Shown piece after piece: positions 44,701 to 52,667 of a stretch of 64,000 nt of DNA. Source of the DNA: Bifidobacteriaceae bacterium (GTDB lineage Bacteria > Actinomycetota > Actinomycetes > Actinomycetales > WQXJ01); the NCBI GenBank assembly GCA_031281585.1, contig JAITFE010000020.1, forward strand, positions 16,409 to 80,408, written 5' to 3'. Position numbers and translations under genes: made by a program. The first letter of the stretch is position 1. Each line of letters starts with the position of its first letter. The notes beneath the pieces are model-generated. The model was not told the origin of the DNA. It was given only the letters and a program-made list of their open reading frames with translations, and made no database searches.

Positions 44701-45951
44701 GTTGAAGGGCGGCCTGAGCAGGTGTTGAGCGATGCGAGGGCTGAACGCTTCCGGAAGCTTAACGCTGAGCTGGGCCCCTGGCGTCTGGCTCACATGGAGG
44801 CAGTCGTGCGGCTTGCCGATTGGGCCGCTTCTTCGGTGCCAACCGAGATAGGGCAACTGGGCGACGCTAGAGAAGGGCAAGCATCTCCGGTGGCGACAGC
44901 TGGCCGCTGGTCGGTTTTGAAGGGCACGTTTGTCAATGATCGCTTGCGGCCGCCAGTCGAAGTGGCGCTAGCGGGGCTCGGAGGCTCGAATCTGGCAGAC
45001 TACTGCGCGGCAGTCGGCATGCTGCGGGCACTGTCTCTGGCCGATCCCTCGGTCACGCTGCGGTGGGACAGCGCGCGAGGGCTGGACACAGTGCCGGTGG
45101 TCGCGTTGCCGGATGTTCTGCCGTCTGAGTTCGAGCAGGAGGGTCCGGCCGCCGCCGGTGTCACGGTCCTTGAGCGGGCGTTGGATGGCCTTGCCGTGTT
45201 CGCGCGGGCGAAGACGGCGGTGTTCGGCTCCAGCGCCGGAGGGTCAGAATCGGGAATCGCGGTCGAGGACTTCCGGCGGATGGCCGAGGCGGCACGGGTC
45301 ACCGACTTGGGCGAGTTGCTGGCCCGACAGGACTGCTCGGAATGGTTGTCCGGCACTTACTGTGAGTGGGTTCGGCTCAAGAGCAAGCCTCAAAGTGTGG
45401 CGGCAAGTGTGGCTGCCATCTGGACATCCGGTCGGGGCGACGCGTGGGGGCAGATCAGCGACGCCGTCGGTCTTCGTGAGCGGGCGTCGGGTACGGGCCG
45501 GGGAGCAACGGCAGCCAAGGAATTGATCAGGTCCGTGGGCGCGGCACTCACAGGGAAGTTCGGTGACCTCCACAGCTTGAGGGACCCAAGGGCCAAGCTG
45601 TTTGGCTTGGACCACGGATCGAGTTCGTTCAGGGCGAAGGCCGAACGCGACAGCGGGTATTACCCGTTGCTTGCCGCCTTCGCGCTGTACGGCTTCAACG
45701 GTCTATACCGTCCGCGCACCCGGTGGACGGCCACGGGGGCCCGCAGGCTAAAGGATGAACGCTTGGTCGAGGTGGACATGTGGTTGCACGCTTCTGCGAT
45801 CCGTTACGCCACGCTGAGGCAAATCGCTCTGGTCGGACCCAAGCCAGTGTGGCTCGGTGAGGGTTCGGCCGTCAAGCGCTCCCGCGAGATCGTGACAAGC
45901 GGTCACAGCTCCTTTTTCGGGCCCGCATCACCACTGGACGCAAGGAGGTGA
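41773..45951 (+). CDS. cas3: Cas3 helicase-HD nuclease fused to Csb3/Cas8-like domain
   Basis: 1392 residues, far longer than Cas3. Helicase at about 1-620: Q-type DPYKWQ (21-26), Walker A PTGLGKT (45-51), DExH box LLDEPHLAVPF (about 206-216), ILGATLPG, VVVVATQTLEVGADLSFDHV and motif VI QRAGRLHRRG (about 441). HD nuclease at about 830-1020: SHAERTAAFA, FAALHHDDGK (about 868), GWRHEALSAL and HLVGSHHGYG (about 964); the HD follows the helicase, as in type I-U Cas3. From about 1060 a third region starts VALAGLGGSNLADYCAAVGM, resembling the opening of Csb3/Csx17 large subunits, and ends with PLLAAFALYGFNGLYRPRTRW. No separate large subunit is in the locus. GTG overlaps the csb2 stop (GTGA). Confidence 0.85.
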   Translation: MSDLGIVEFVEFFRAAHGGHDPYKWQITLADRAIYGEWPREIEVPTGLGKTAAITAAVFAMAARDDSPTRVAYAVNNRMVVTSAFDQVLRLQRLLVRHSNSSNSGPSSGANPGHDQDPTGVLAEVSRRLQARAGMFGTQLCLAPLVVSRLQGGEMKDTEWRRSPTAPTVITGTIDQIGSRMLFRGYGTSERTRSLEAGLLGEDCLVLLDEPHLAVPFLETLESLSAYRNQLEASHENVCILGATLPGRSRCLMGAGAASGHERASAQLVFDASAEDPTGQVNRLIRVRKPLRTVKAPKAAIIAAYVREVQRAANMGRRRVAVMVNTVAFARGVFEALRKGLVAESSGASKHQVDGVSDEADPRPAFQFELAIGRVRPDDRRPIADRLNQWCGPDAGSAASAESPNEGNPVVVVATQTLEVGADLSFDHVISEAAPWPSLVQRAGRLHRRGLDRAGHQPAGEFVVMSLSEAGERHPAYGKASKETFDQLRAWTREGEAEIGYFGIEEAARAGRFGEQCYPAPTNAPILLDEHVETWLVTAPALSPDCDVPVAPFLHGEQTADDVRMVWRDGIADLLASRRGAAAGSAQKPFSDADLGLDALPVRPGEVIEIPVSAARAFLRGARAATAFVADDVTALEEGQDGSAAPPDGAHRPVFLIRVGDNWSRNLADLRPGSHVMVDSRAGGLLPGSGTGGSRQFLGWDPTATVKVTDLGDGVDGIGNWRVRVSRLAANEFAGPFSLEDAERDEIGRLHGLDMCTGEQRMVAGDSVADAVAERLRELIQAAFDRVVGGTEFAALRGRRCEIVSMGVDGSPLRDIVARFAIAGSTAELGGQVELKSHAERTAAFAADAVGRIAEPKWRTAAVFAALHHDDGKARPEWQQYAVGARVTTPSRVIAKSGRSPERGEKQTDRAGSGLESGWRHEALSALIVERAVAGESQEDSGLLVGQRPDMGSLCDLVAHLVGSHHGYGRPFYATHVEGRPEQVLSDARAERFRKLNAELGPWRLAHMEAVVRLADWAASSVPTEIGQLGDAREGQASPVATAGRWSVLKGTFVNDRLRPPVEVALAGLGGSNLADYCAAVGMLRALSLADPSVTLRWDSARGLDTVPVVALPDVLPSEFEQEGPAAAGVTVLERALDGLAVFARAKTAVFGSSAGGSESGIAVEDFRRMAEAARVTDLGELLARQDCSEWLSGTYCEWVRLKSKPQSVAASVAAIWTSGRGDAWGQISDAVGLRERASGTGRGATAAKELIRSVGAALTGKFGDLHSLRDPRAKLFGLDHGSSSFRAKAERDSGYYPLLAAFALYGFNGLYRPRTRWTATGARRLKDERLVEVDMWLHASAIRYATLRQIALVGPKPVWLGEGSAVKRSREIVTSGHSSFFGPASPLDARR

Positions 45952-46046
45952 TCAGGTCGCCAGGATCACGCAGCCGTGAGGCCATGCTCAGCTCCGGAGT
46001 GGTCAAGAATTGGTAGATGCGTGAGCAAAACTGCACTTCAAGAAGG
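45952..46046 (+). promoter_or_regulatory. Leader of the main CRISPR array
   Basis: 95 bases between the end of the cas3 fusion gene and the first repeat. Degenerate repeats are at the far (right) end of the array and the repeat orientation matches type I-E repeats whose leader lies on this side, so the leader is here. It is short and moderately AT-rich at 46005-46045 (AAGAATTGGTAGATGCG, GAGCAAAACTGCAC). The array may also be read through from the cas operon. Confidence 0.6.
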
Positions 46047-48085
46047 GCAGTCCCCGCGTGTGCGGGGGTAGAGGCGGTCCTCGATCAGGAGGATGTTCCC
46101 TGACCACGCAGTCCCCGCGTGTGCGGGGGTAGAGGGTTGACACGGCGAGCGCAACCTGAGGAGGCGCAGCAGTCCCAGCGTGTGCGGGGGTAGAGGTCTT
46201 GGCCCAGCTCAATTCTGAGGCCATGGAGCGCAGTCCCCGCGTGTGCGGGGGTAGAGGCGACGGCGGCTCGCAGTTCACGCCGAGGCAGGTGCAGTCCCCG
46301 CGTGTGCGGGGGTAGAGGGTCCGGCAGACTCTCGCAGCCGCCGTCCCAGCCGCAGTCCCCGCGTGTGCGGGGGTAGAGGACCTGGCATGTGGTGCAGGGC
46401 GCGTGGCGGAAAGCAGTCCCCGCGTGTGCGGGGGTAGAGGCGGGTCGCTGGAGACCGTCTTCATCAAGTCCGGGCAGTCCCCGCGTGTGCGGGGGTAGAG
46501 GCGGGTCGCTGGAGACCGTCTTCATCAAGTCCGGGCAGTCCCCGCGTGTGCGGGGGTAGAGGCCAGGTTGACGTGATGGTCGCGTTCCGGGGCGTGCAGT
46601 CCCCGCGTGTGCGGGGGTAGAGGCACGGTCTGGGCGTCGCAGGGCGGGGACTTCCAGCAGTCCCCGCGTGTGCGGGGGTAGAGGCGTGGATTTGGAGCCG
46701 AAGTACGGGATGGGCGGGCAGTCCCCGCGTGTGCGGGGGTAGAGGCGGGCTGCACCTGCTCGGGACGCTGCTGCTGGCGCAGTCCCCGCGTGTGCGGGGG
46801 TAGAGGCATCGGCCGGGGCGCGATCTCGGTGAAGTGGCAGCAGTCCCCGCGTGTGCGGGGGTAGAGGGGACGGGATCGTCGGCCGGTGGCAGGCCGTGAT
46901 GCAGTCCCCGCGTGTGCGGGGGTAGAGGCCGCTTCCCGCTCCCATGCCGCAGGCGTGCCCCGCAGTCCCCGCGTGTGCGGGGGTAGAGGCGGCGCCGGAT
47001 GCGTTTTGGACTGGGTTTGGTCGCAGTCCCCGCGTGTGCGGGGGTAGAGGTGTGGATCCGGCGACCGTCGCGTCCTGGCTGAGGCAGTCCCCGCGTGTGC
47101 GGGGGTAGAGGGCGTGGACGGATCGGTGTCCAGCGGATGACGGCAGTCCCCGCGTGTGCGGGGGTAGAGGCATAGACATCTCGCACCGCGTCGGTGATAC
47201 GGCGCAGTCCCCGCGTGTGCGGGGGTAGAGGCGTCCAACGCGGCGCGCGCGAGCTTGTCGGAACGCAGTCCCCGCGTGTGCGGGGGTAGAGGGTGGCAGC
47301 ACCTCAAAGCGGCGCCGCCGGACTCGCAGTCCCCGCGTGTGCGGGGGTAGAGGGCCCTCAGCGGCACAACCGCCGCCAGGCCAGGTGCAGTCCCCGCGCG
47401 TGCGGGGGTAGAGGTCCACGTCGAAGACATGCGACATGACAAAAGCGGCAGTCCCCGCGTGTGCGGGGGTAGAGGGTCCGCCAACAACCGCAACCACCTG
47501 AAGGGAACGCAGTCCCCGCGTGTGCGGGGGTAGAGGCCCGAGAGAGGACGCGGCCCCGAACACGGCCGCGCAGTCCCCGCGTGTGCGGGGGTAGAGGCGC
47601 GTTCTTCACCTTCGAGTAGGCGAGCTCGGCGCAGTCCCCGCGTGTGCGGGGGTAGAGGCCTCGCCCGCGTGGTCGGCCACGGGGAACTGCCGCAGTCCCC
47701 GCGTGTGCGGGGGTCGAGGCATGGGCAAGGGCGCGATCTCGGTGAAGTGGCAGCAGTCCCCGCGTGTGCGGGGGTAGAGGAGACGATGTCTATGTCCGGC
47801 ATGGACACGCGCTGCAGTCCCCGCGTGTGCGGGGGTAGAGGCGGGAACATCGAGTCTTTGGTCTCCGGGATCGGGCAGTCCCCGCGTGTGCGGGGGTAGA
47901 GGCACCGGCCGGGAGCCGGGCGGCCCGGCCAGCTAGCAGTCCCCGCGTGTGCGGGGGTAGAGGGCTCTGGTCGGGCGAGCTGTTGAACCCGGCGGCGCGG
48001 TCCCCGCGTGTGCGGGGGTAGAGGCCCGGACCGGGAGGCCACCGCCGAGGGATTCGCGCAGACCCCGCGTGTGCGGGGGTAGAGG
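46047..48085 (+). CRISPR. Main CRISPR array (34 repeats, 33 spacers, 28-nt repeat)
   Basis: The 28-nt repeat starts GCAGTCCCCGC, then GTGT, then GCGGGGGTAGAGG; CCCCGC/GCGGGG is a 6-bp stem with a four-base loop, like type I-E repeats. Repeats recur every 61 bases (33-base spacers), except spacer 18 at 47112-47142, which is 31. Variant repeats: number 3 (46169), 23 (47387), 28 (47692), 33 (47997) and 34 (48058), one mismatch each; the last two mark the old end. Spacers 7 (46441-46473) and 8 (46502-46534) are identical. Spacers 13 (46807-46839) and 28 (47720-47752) match at 30 of 33 bases. Read left to right, the 3' part GTAGAGG should be the crRNA handle after Cas6e cleavage. Confidence 0.98.
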
Positions 48086-48406
48086 GACGCGGCGGGCGTC
48101 CTCGTCGACGCTGCGTCGGCAGTTTCAAGGCCCGGCTGGGTGGAGCGACCTCTGGAGACAGGCACGGCGAGCCCCGTGGCGGCCGGCGCAGGCTGGTTGC
48201 GGAAAGTGTCTGCTCCGCGCAGACCAGTCGCGGCGGCGCGAGTGGGAAGCTTTAGGTCACGAGCAGTAACACCCAATAGCATTGGGGCGGGTGCGGATGT
48301 GATCGGCGTCACTCGGCTGGTCTGAAGGGCGGCAGCGGTGCCGTCACGGGACCTAGCGAGGCTGGTCCGCCGCGAACGCGAGCCCCACGAGTGAGGAGAC
48401 ACGACC
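48086..48406. other. Intergenic stretch after the CRISPR array
   Basis: 321 bases with no supported gene. There is no further repeat, though the first bases (GACGCGGCGGGCGTCC) would be a spacer-length trailer. The stretch 48256-48310 is the least GC-rich and probably holds the promoter of the next gene, whose ribosome site GAGGAG is at 48394-48399. Confidence 0.5.
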
Positions 48407-49513
48407 ATGTCGGACTGGACCAATTTCGACCAGGCGAGCGCCGCGCTGAACGACCCGAACTTGCCGCCAGCAGAGTTGGCGGCGATCGCGGCCGCCCAGG
48501 CCGGCCTCCGGCCGCGGGTGGCGGCGCACCCAAACGTGTATCCCGACCTGGTGGCCTGGTTGCGCGACCAGGGCGTGACCGCCGCGCAGTCATTCCAGGC
48601 CCCAGCGCCGTCGTGGCCGCAGCAGCAGCCGCATCAGACGGAGCCGCAGCCTCAGCAAACGCCGCAGCGACAGCCATATGCGCCGCAGCAGCCGGCTTCG
48701 CCCCAGCGGGACTGGCGCCAGGAGGAGGCTAACGCGCCGCAGGCGTGGGCGCAGCCGGCGCCGGCCGCCCCCCAGCCGCCCGAGCATCCGGGCGCGGTGG
48801 GCGGCCCAGGTCCCTGGGGACAGCCTCCCGCCGCATCCAAGCCCAAGCGCAAGCGCTGGGTGGTGCCTGTGGCGGTCGGGGCCGCGGCCATCGTCTTGGG
48901 CGCCGGCGCGGCCGGGATTGTCGCGCTGACGCGGGATGACCCGGAGCCGGGCGCGGACCGCCAGACCCAGGCCCCCAGCCCCAAGACGTCGAAGGCTACA
49001 CCTTCGAAGACCCCGGACGGGAAGGGATCCGAGTCGCCCGCCGCCAGCGGATCCGCGTCTCCGAGCGCAAGCCAAGCCGAATCCGCCTCGGCGGATCCGG
49101 GCGGCCCCCGCAGCATCCAGTTGGTGGACGACGGCGACCAGGTCTGGTATGACACGGGCGAGACTCCGTACACCGGGGTCGCGTTGCTGGAAACTGTGGA
49201 CTACGCCGAACTAGGGTTCATCCTCTCCGCTGATCGCAAGTCGCTTCACGACCTGACCATCCGACTGGTGGGGGGCGACTTGCGGGACCTCTCGATCAGT
49301 TCGATGACGCGTTCGACCACCCAGGAGTTCGACATCGTTGACGGCAAGGTCACGTGTGACATCGGGTCGGATTCGGAGAATGTCAAACTCGAGTTGTCCT
49401 TCGCGCTGGATGTCGCGACCGGCACCTTGACGTTCGACTTCGTGTCTTCCAGCGGCCAAGCCAAAGACCTGGGGTCCGGAGCGGTGGCGGTCAGCCCGGC
49501 GGACGTCGACTGA
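48407..49513 (+). CDS. LRV-domain, single-pass membrane protein
   Basis: 368 residues. The first about 65 residues (AALNDPNLPPAELAAIAAAQ, LRPRVAAHPNVYPDLVAWLRDQG) form the variant leucine-rich-repeat (LRV-like) module common at the N terminus of actinobacterial regulatory membrane proteins. A Gln/Pro-rich linker follows (about 66-145), then a KPKRKRW basic anchor and one helix (WVVPVAVGAAAIVLGAGAAG, about 147-170), a Ser/Pro-rich stalk and an extracellular beta-rich domain of about 130 residues. Orientation is cytoplasmic N terminus. Function unknown. It separates the CRISPR island from HIT-phoH. Confidence 0.7.
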   Translation: MSDWTNFDQASAALNDPNLPPAELAAIAAAQAGLRPRVAAHPNVYPDLVAWLRDQGVTAAQSFQAPAPSWPQQQPHQTEPQPQQTPQRQPYAPQQPASPQRDWRQEEANAPQAWAQPAPAAPQPPEHPGAVGGPGPWGQPPAASKPKRKRWVVPVAVGAAAIVLGAGAAGIVALTRDDPEPGADRQTQAPSPKTSKATPSKTPDGKGSESPAASGSASPSASQAESASADPGGPRSIQLVDDGDQVWYDTGETPYTGVALLETVDYAELGFILSADRKSLHDLTIRLVGGDLRDLSISSMTRSTTQEFDIVDGKVTCDIGSDSENVKLELSFALDVATGTLTFDFVSSSGQAKDLGSGAVAVSPADVD

Positions 49514-49576
49514 CGCGCTTGGGCGCGAATGGCGGCCAATCGCTGATCGGAGCGCCGCGCTCGGTAGAGTAGGCAC

Positions 49577-49924
49577 ATGTCATTGCCCGCAGATTGTCTG
49601 TTCTGCCAGTTCGTCAACGGCACGCTCGAGACGCAGATCGTGGCCCAGAACCAGAACGCGATCGCTTTCAGGGACATCAACCCGCAGGCGCCGCTGCATG
49701 TGCTGGTCATCCCCAGGGAGCATTTCGCCGACGTGGCGGCCCTCGCCGCCGCGGACCCGGAGGCGCTCGCGGATGTGGTCGGCCTGGCCCAGGAGGTGGC
49801 CATGGATGAAGCCGACGGCGAGTACCGCCTGATCTTCAACTCCGGCCCCATGGCCGGGCAAAGCGTCTTCCACGTCCACGGGCACGTCCTGGGAGGCACC
49901 AGGCTCGGGTGGACGCCGGCCTGA
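49577..49924 (+). CDS. HIT family hydrolase (HINT type)
   Basis: 115 residues. N-terminal CLFCQFVNG, then APLHVLVIPREHF and the HIT triad FHVHGHVLGG near the end. HINT proteins hydrolyse aminoacyl- or lysyl-adenylates and nucleoside phosphoramidates. Position directly before phoH is conserved in actinobacteria. Stop and the phoH start share a base (TGATG). Confidence 0.94.
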   Translation: MSLPADCLFCQFVNGTLETQIVAQNQNAIAFRDINPQAPLHVLVIPREHFADVAALAAADPEALADVVGLAQEVAMDEADGEYRLIFNSGPMAGQSVFHVHGHVLGGTRLGWTPA

Positions 49925-50949
49925 TGGCGGAAACGAACGCGGCCCTTCGAACCATTCAGGTGCCGGATCAAAGCGTCATGATGGCGCTGGTCGGCCGGGC
50001 GGACACCAATCTGAGGGCGATCGAGCAGGCGGTGCCGAACGCCGACGTCCATGTCCGCGGGGATGTCATCACGGTTCGCGGCGCGGAGCAGGACGCCGAC
50101 GCGGCGGCCGCGCTGATCAGCGAGCTTCTGGTGATTGTGGGCCGCGGCGGCCAGATCGGGCCGGACGACGTGCGGCGGGTCGCCGCCATGCTCGCGGACG
50201 GCCCGGACGGACCCGCCGGCGGGCAGGCGCAAAGCCCCAGCGCGGTCCTGACGCAGTCGATCCTTTCGGCCAGGGGACGCACCGTCCGGCCGAAGACGCT
50301 GGGCCAGAAACGCTACGTGGACGTGATCGATGCCGCCACCGTGATTTTCGCGATCGGCCCGGCCGGCACGGGCAAGACTTACCTGGCCATGGCGAAAGCG
50401 GTCCAAGCCCTCCAGTCGAAGCAGGTCAACCGGATTGTGCTGACCCGCCCGGCCGTGGAGGCGGGGGAGCGGCTGGGCTTCTTGCCCGGCACGCTGGGGG
50501 AGAAGATCGACCCGTACCTGCGGCCGCTTTACGACGCGTTGCAGGACATGATGGACCCGGACCACATCCCCAAGCTGATGGACGCGGGCACCATCGAGGT
50601 GGCCCCCCTCGCGTACATGCGCGGCCGCACCCTCAACGACGCCTTCATCATCTTGGACGAGGCCCAGAACACCACCGCCGAGCAGATGAAGATGTTCCTG
50701 ACCCGGCTGGGCTTCGGTTCCAAGATGGTGGTGACGGGAGACGTCACGCAAACGGACCTGCCGTCCGGCCAGCACTCTGGGCTGCGGATTGTGCGGGAAA
50801 TCCTGGACGGCCTGGAAGATCTCGCCTTTGTGGAGCTGACCAGCCGCGATGTGGTCCGCCACCGGATCGTCAGCCAGATCATCGACGCGTGGGGCGCCTG
50901 GGACGAGGCGCGGTACCGCGAAAGAACCGAGCGCGGGGGACGCCAATGA
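49924..50949 (+). CDS. phoH: PhoH-like ATPase
   Basis: 341 residues. A KH-like N-terminal part (IEQAVPNADVHVRGDVITVRG), then the PhoH ATPase core with Walker A GPAGTGKTYLAMA, LTRPAVEAGERLGFLPG, Walker B FIILDEAQNTTAEQMKMFLTR and TGDVTQTDLP. PhoH-like proteins are linked to RNA metabolism together with YbeY, encoded next. Start ATG 49924, 15 bases inside a longer frame. Confidence 0.95.
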   Translation: MAETNAALRTIQVPDQSVMMALVGRADTNLRAIEQAVPNADVHVRGDVITVRGAEQDADAAAALISELLVIVGRGGQIGPDDVRRVAAMLADGPDGPAGGQAQSPSAVLTQSILSARGRTVRPKTLGQKRYVDVIDAATVIFAIGPAGTGKTYLAMAKAVQALQSKQVNRIVLTRPAVEAGERLGFLPGTLGEKIDPYLRPLYDALQDMMDPDHIPKLMDAGTIEVAPLAYMRGRTLNDAFIILDEAQNTTAEQMKMFLTRLGFGSKMVVTGDVTQTDLPSGQHSGLRIVREILDGLEDLAFVELTSRDVVRHRIVSQIIDAWGAWDEARYRERTERGGRQ

Positions 50950-51398
50950 GCGTGGACGTGCTCAACGAAACCGAGACGCCCGTTGACGAGTTGGAGTTCG
51001 CGCAGCTCGGCAGATTCGTGCTGGACGCCCTCAATGTCCACCCGCAGGCCGACCTGGTGATCTCCTTCGTGGACCAGAACACCATGGCGGAACTCCACGA
51101 GCGGTTCCTGGACGAACCCGGCCCCACAGACGTGATGAGCTTCCCAATGGACGAGTTGCGGCCGGGGGATGAGGACCAGCCCGGCGAGCCGGGCATACTG
51201 GGCGACGTGGTCATCTGCCCGGATGTCGCCGCCCGCCAGGCGCGCGAACTGGGCCACAGCCTGGAAGACGAGATGCTGGTGTTGGCGACGCATGGGATTC
51301 TGCACCTGCTGGGGTTCGACCACGCCGAACCGGCGGAGCACAAGGCCATGTTCGCCCTGCAGCGCAAACTGGTCTTGTCCTTCATCGCGTCGAGGTAG
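50946..51398 (+). CDS. ybeY: Endoribonuclease YbeY
   Basis: 150 residues. MAELHERFLDEPGPTDVMSFP and the zinc motif THGILHLLGFDH (three His) define YbeY, which matures 16S rRNA 3' ends and takes part in ribosome quality control. ATG overlaps the phoH stop (ATGA). Confidence 0.96.
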   Translation: MSVDVLNETETPVDELEFAQLGRFVLDALNVHPQADLVISFVDQNTMAELHERFLDEPGPTDVMSFPMDELRPGDEDQPGEPGILGDVVICPDVAARQARELGHSLEDEMLVLATHGILHLLGFDHAEPAEHKAMFALQRKLVLSFIASR

Positions 51399-51401
51399 CC
51401 C

Positions 51402-52667
51402 GTGGGCGCGATTCCATGGTGGGTCTTGGCCTTGGGCGCGGTGGGCGGCGTCGCGTTGTCCATGCTGACCGCCGCCGGCGAGGCGGCCCTGCAACGTTTG
51501 GCGCTGGCCAGCGACCACGACCTCGCGGCCCTGCCCGCCAGACGCCGCCGCCGGATCGCCAAGCTCCTGAAATCCGCCGAGACGGTGGTCCCCTCCTCGG
51601 CGTTCGCCCGCGTCTTGTTCCAACTGGTGGCGGGCATTTCAGTGGCGCTGGCCGCTGTCGGCTTGGCCGGACAAGGCTGGGCCGCCCTGGGTTGGGCGCT
51701 GGCCGCAGCCGTGGTGGTGGCCGTCGCGGTGGCGGTCATCCGGCCGCGCGCCCGGGCCTCGGCCGAGCCGGTCAAGGCGCTCAGGTTCGCCGGACCCTGG
51801 CTGACTCTCTTCCATTTCCTGCTCGCCCCTTTGCGGCCCCTGCTGCGCCGCCTCGCCCCGTCCGCCATGCTGCTGTCCCCGGAGGAGCTCGCCGATCTGG
51901 TGGAGAACGTCTCCACCACGGACGCGATCGCGGCCGAGGACCGCGAGATGCTCACCTCGGTGGTCGAGTTGGGCCAGACCACCGCCCGCGAGGTGATGGT
52001 CCCGCGCACCGACGTGGTGGCGGTGGAGGCCGGCAAGCCGCTGCGCAAGGCGATGGCGCTGTTCCTCCGCTCGGGCCATTCGCGGGTCCCGGTGACGGGC
52101 CCGGACGGCCTGGACGACGTGCAAGGGGTCGCCTATCTCAAAGACACCGCTTTGGTTTTGCAAGCCCGGCCCGATGCCGCCGACGAGCCCGTCAGCACCG
52201 TCATGCGCCCAGCGGTGTTCGTTCCGGAGTCCAAACCCGCCGATGACGTGATGCGGGAACTCCAGTCGCTGGGCACGCATTTGGCCCTGGTGGTTGACGA
52301 ATACGGGGGGGTGGCCGGCCTGGTGACCATGGAGGACCTGTTGGAGGAGATAGTCGGCGAGTTGACGGACGAACACGATCCGGACCCGTTGGAGCTGGAG
52401 TCCCTGGGCGACGGCGTCTACCGGGTGCCCGCCCGTTTCGAGTTGGACCAGTTGGGGGAGGCGTTCGGCCTGGAAATTGACGACGATGACGTGGACACGG
52501 TGGGCGGTCTGCTCGCCAAGGCGGTGGGCCGGGTGCCCATCTCCGGCTCGCAGGCAGAGGTGCAAGGGCTGGTGTTGACGGCCGAACGCATCGAGGGGCG
52601 CCGCAAGCAACTCTCGACGGTGCTGGTCAGAAGGTTGGAAAGGCCGGTGGCGGAAGATGAGGAGTGA
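51402..52667 (+). CDS. CNNM/CorC family membrane protein (hemolysin-like)
   Basis: 421 residues. About three helices in residues 1-120 (DUF21/CNNM region), a CBS pair (about 190-310: [54 protein letters not shown]), then the CorC/HlyC FAD-binding-like end domain ([24 protein letters not shown]). These proteins are involved in Mg2+/Co2+ transport. GTG start; the end overlaps era by 11 bases. Confidence 0.92.
   Translation: MGAIPWWVLALGAVGGVALSMLTAAGEAALQRLALASDHDLAALPARRRRRIAKLLKSAETVVPSSAFARVLFQLVAGISVALAAVGLAGQGWAALGWALAAAVVVAVAVAVIRPRARASAEPVKALRFAGPWLTLFHFLLAPLRPLLRRLAPSAMLLSPEELADLVENVSTTDAIAAEDREMLTSVVELGQTTAREVMVPRTDVVAVEAGKPLRKAMALFLRSGHSRVPVTGPDGLDDVQGVAYLKDTALVLQARPDAADEPVSTVMRPAVFVPESKPADDVMRELQSLGTHLALVVDEYGGVAGLVTMEDLLEEIVGELTDEHDPDPLELESLGDGVYRVPARFELDQLGEAFGLEIDDDDVDTVGGLLAKAVGRVPISGSQAEVQGLVLTAERIEGRRKQLSTVLVRRLERPVAEDEE

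Noticed and set aside
38362..45951. Complete type I-E system
   Set aside because: Only Cas6e and the repeat are I-E-like. No Cse1, Cse2 or I-E Cas7/Cas5 is found; the effectors are Csb1/Csb2-like.
46003..48423. Long minus-strand open frames across the CRISPR array (154 to 632 residues) rich in PHTRGL/TPAHAGTA
   Set aside because: They are translations of the 28-nt repeat; three 61-base units equal 183 bases, which keeps frames open. No protein is implied.
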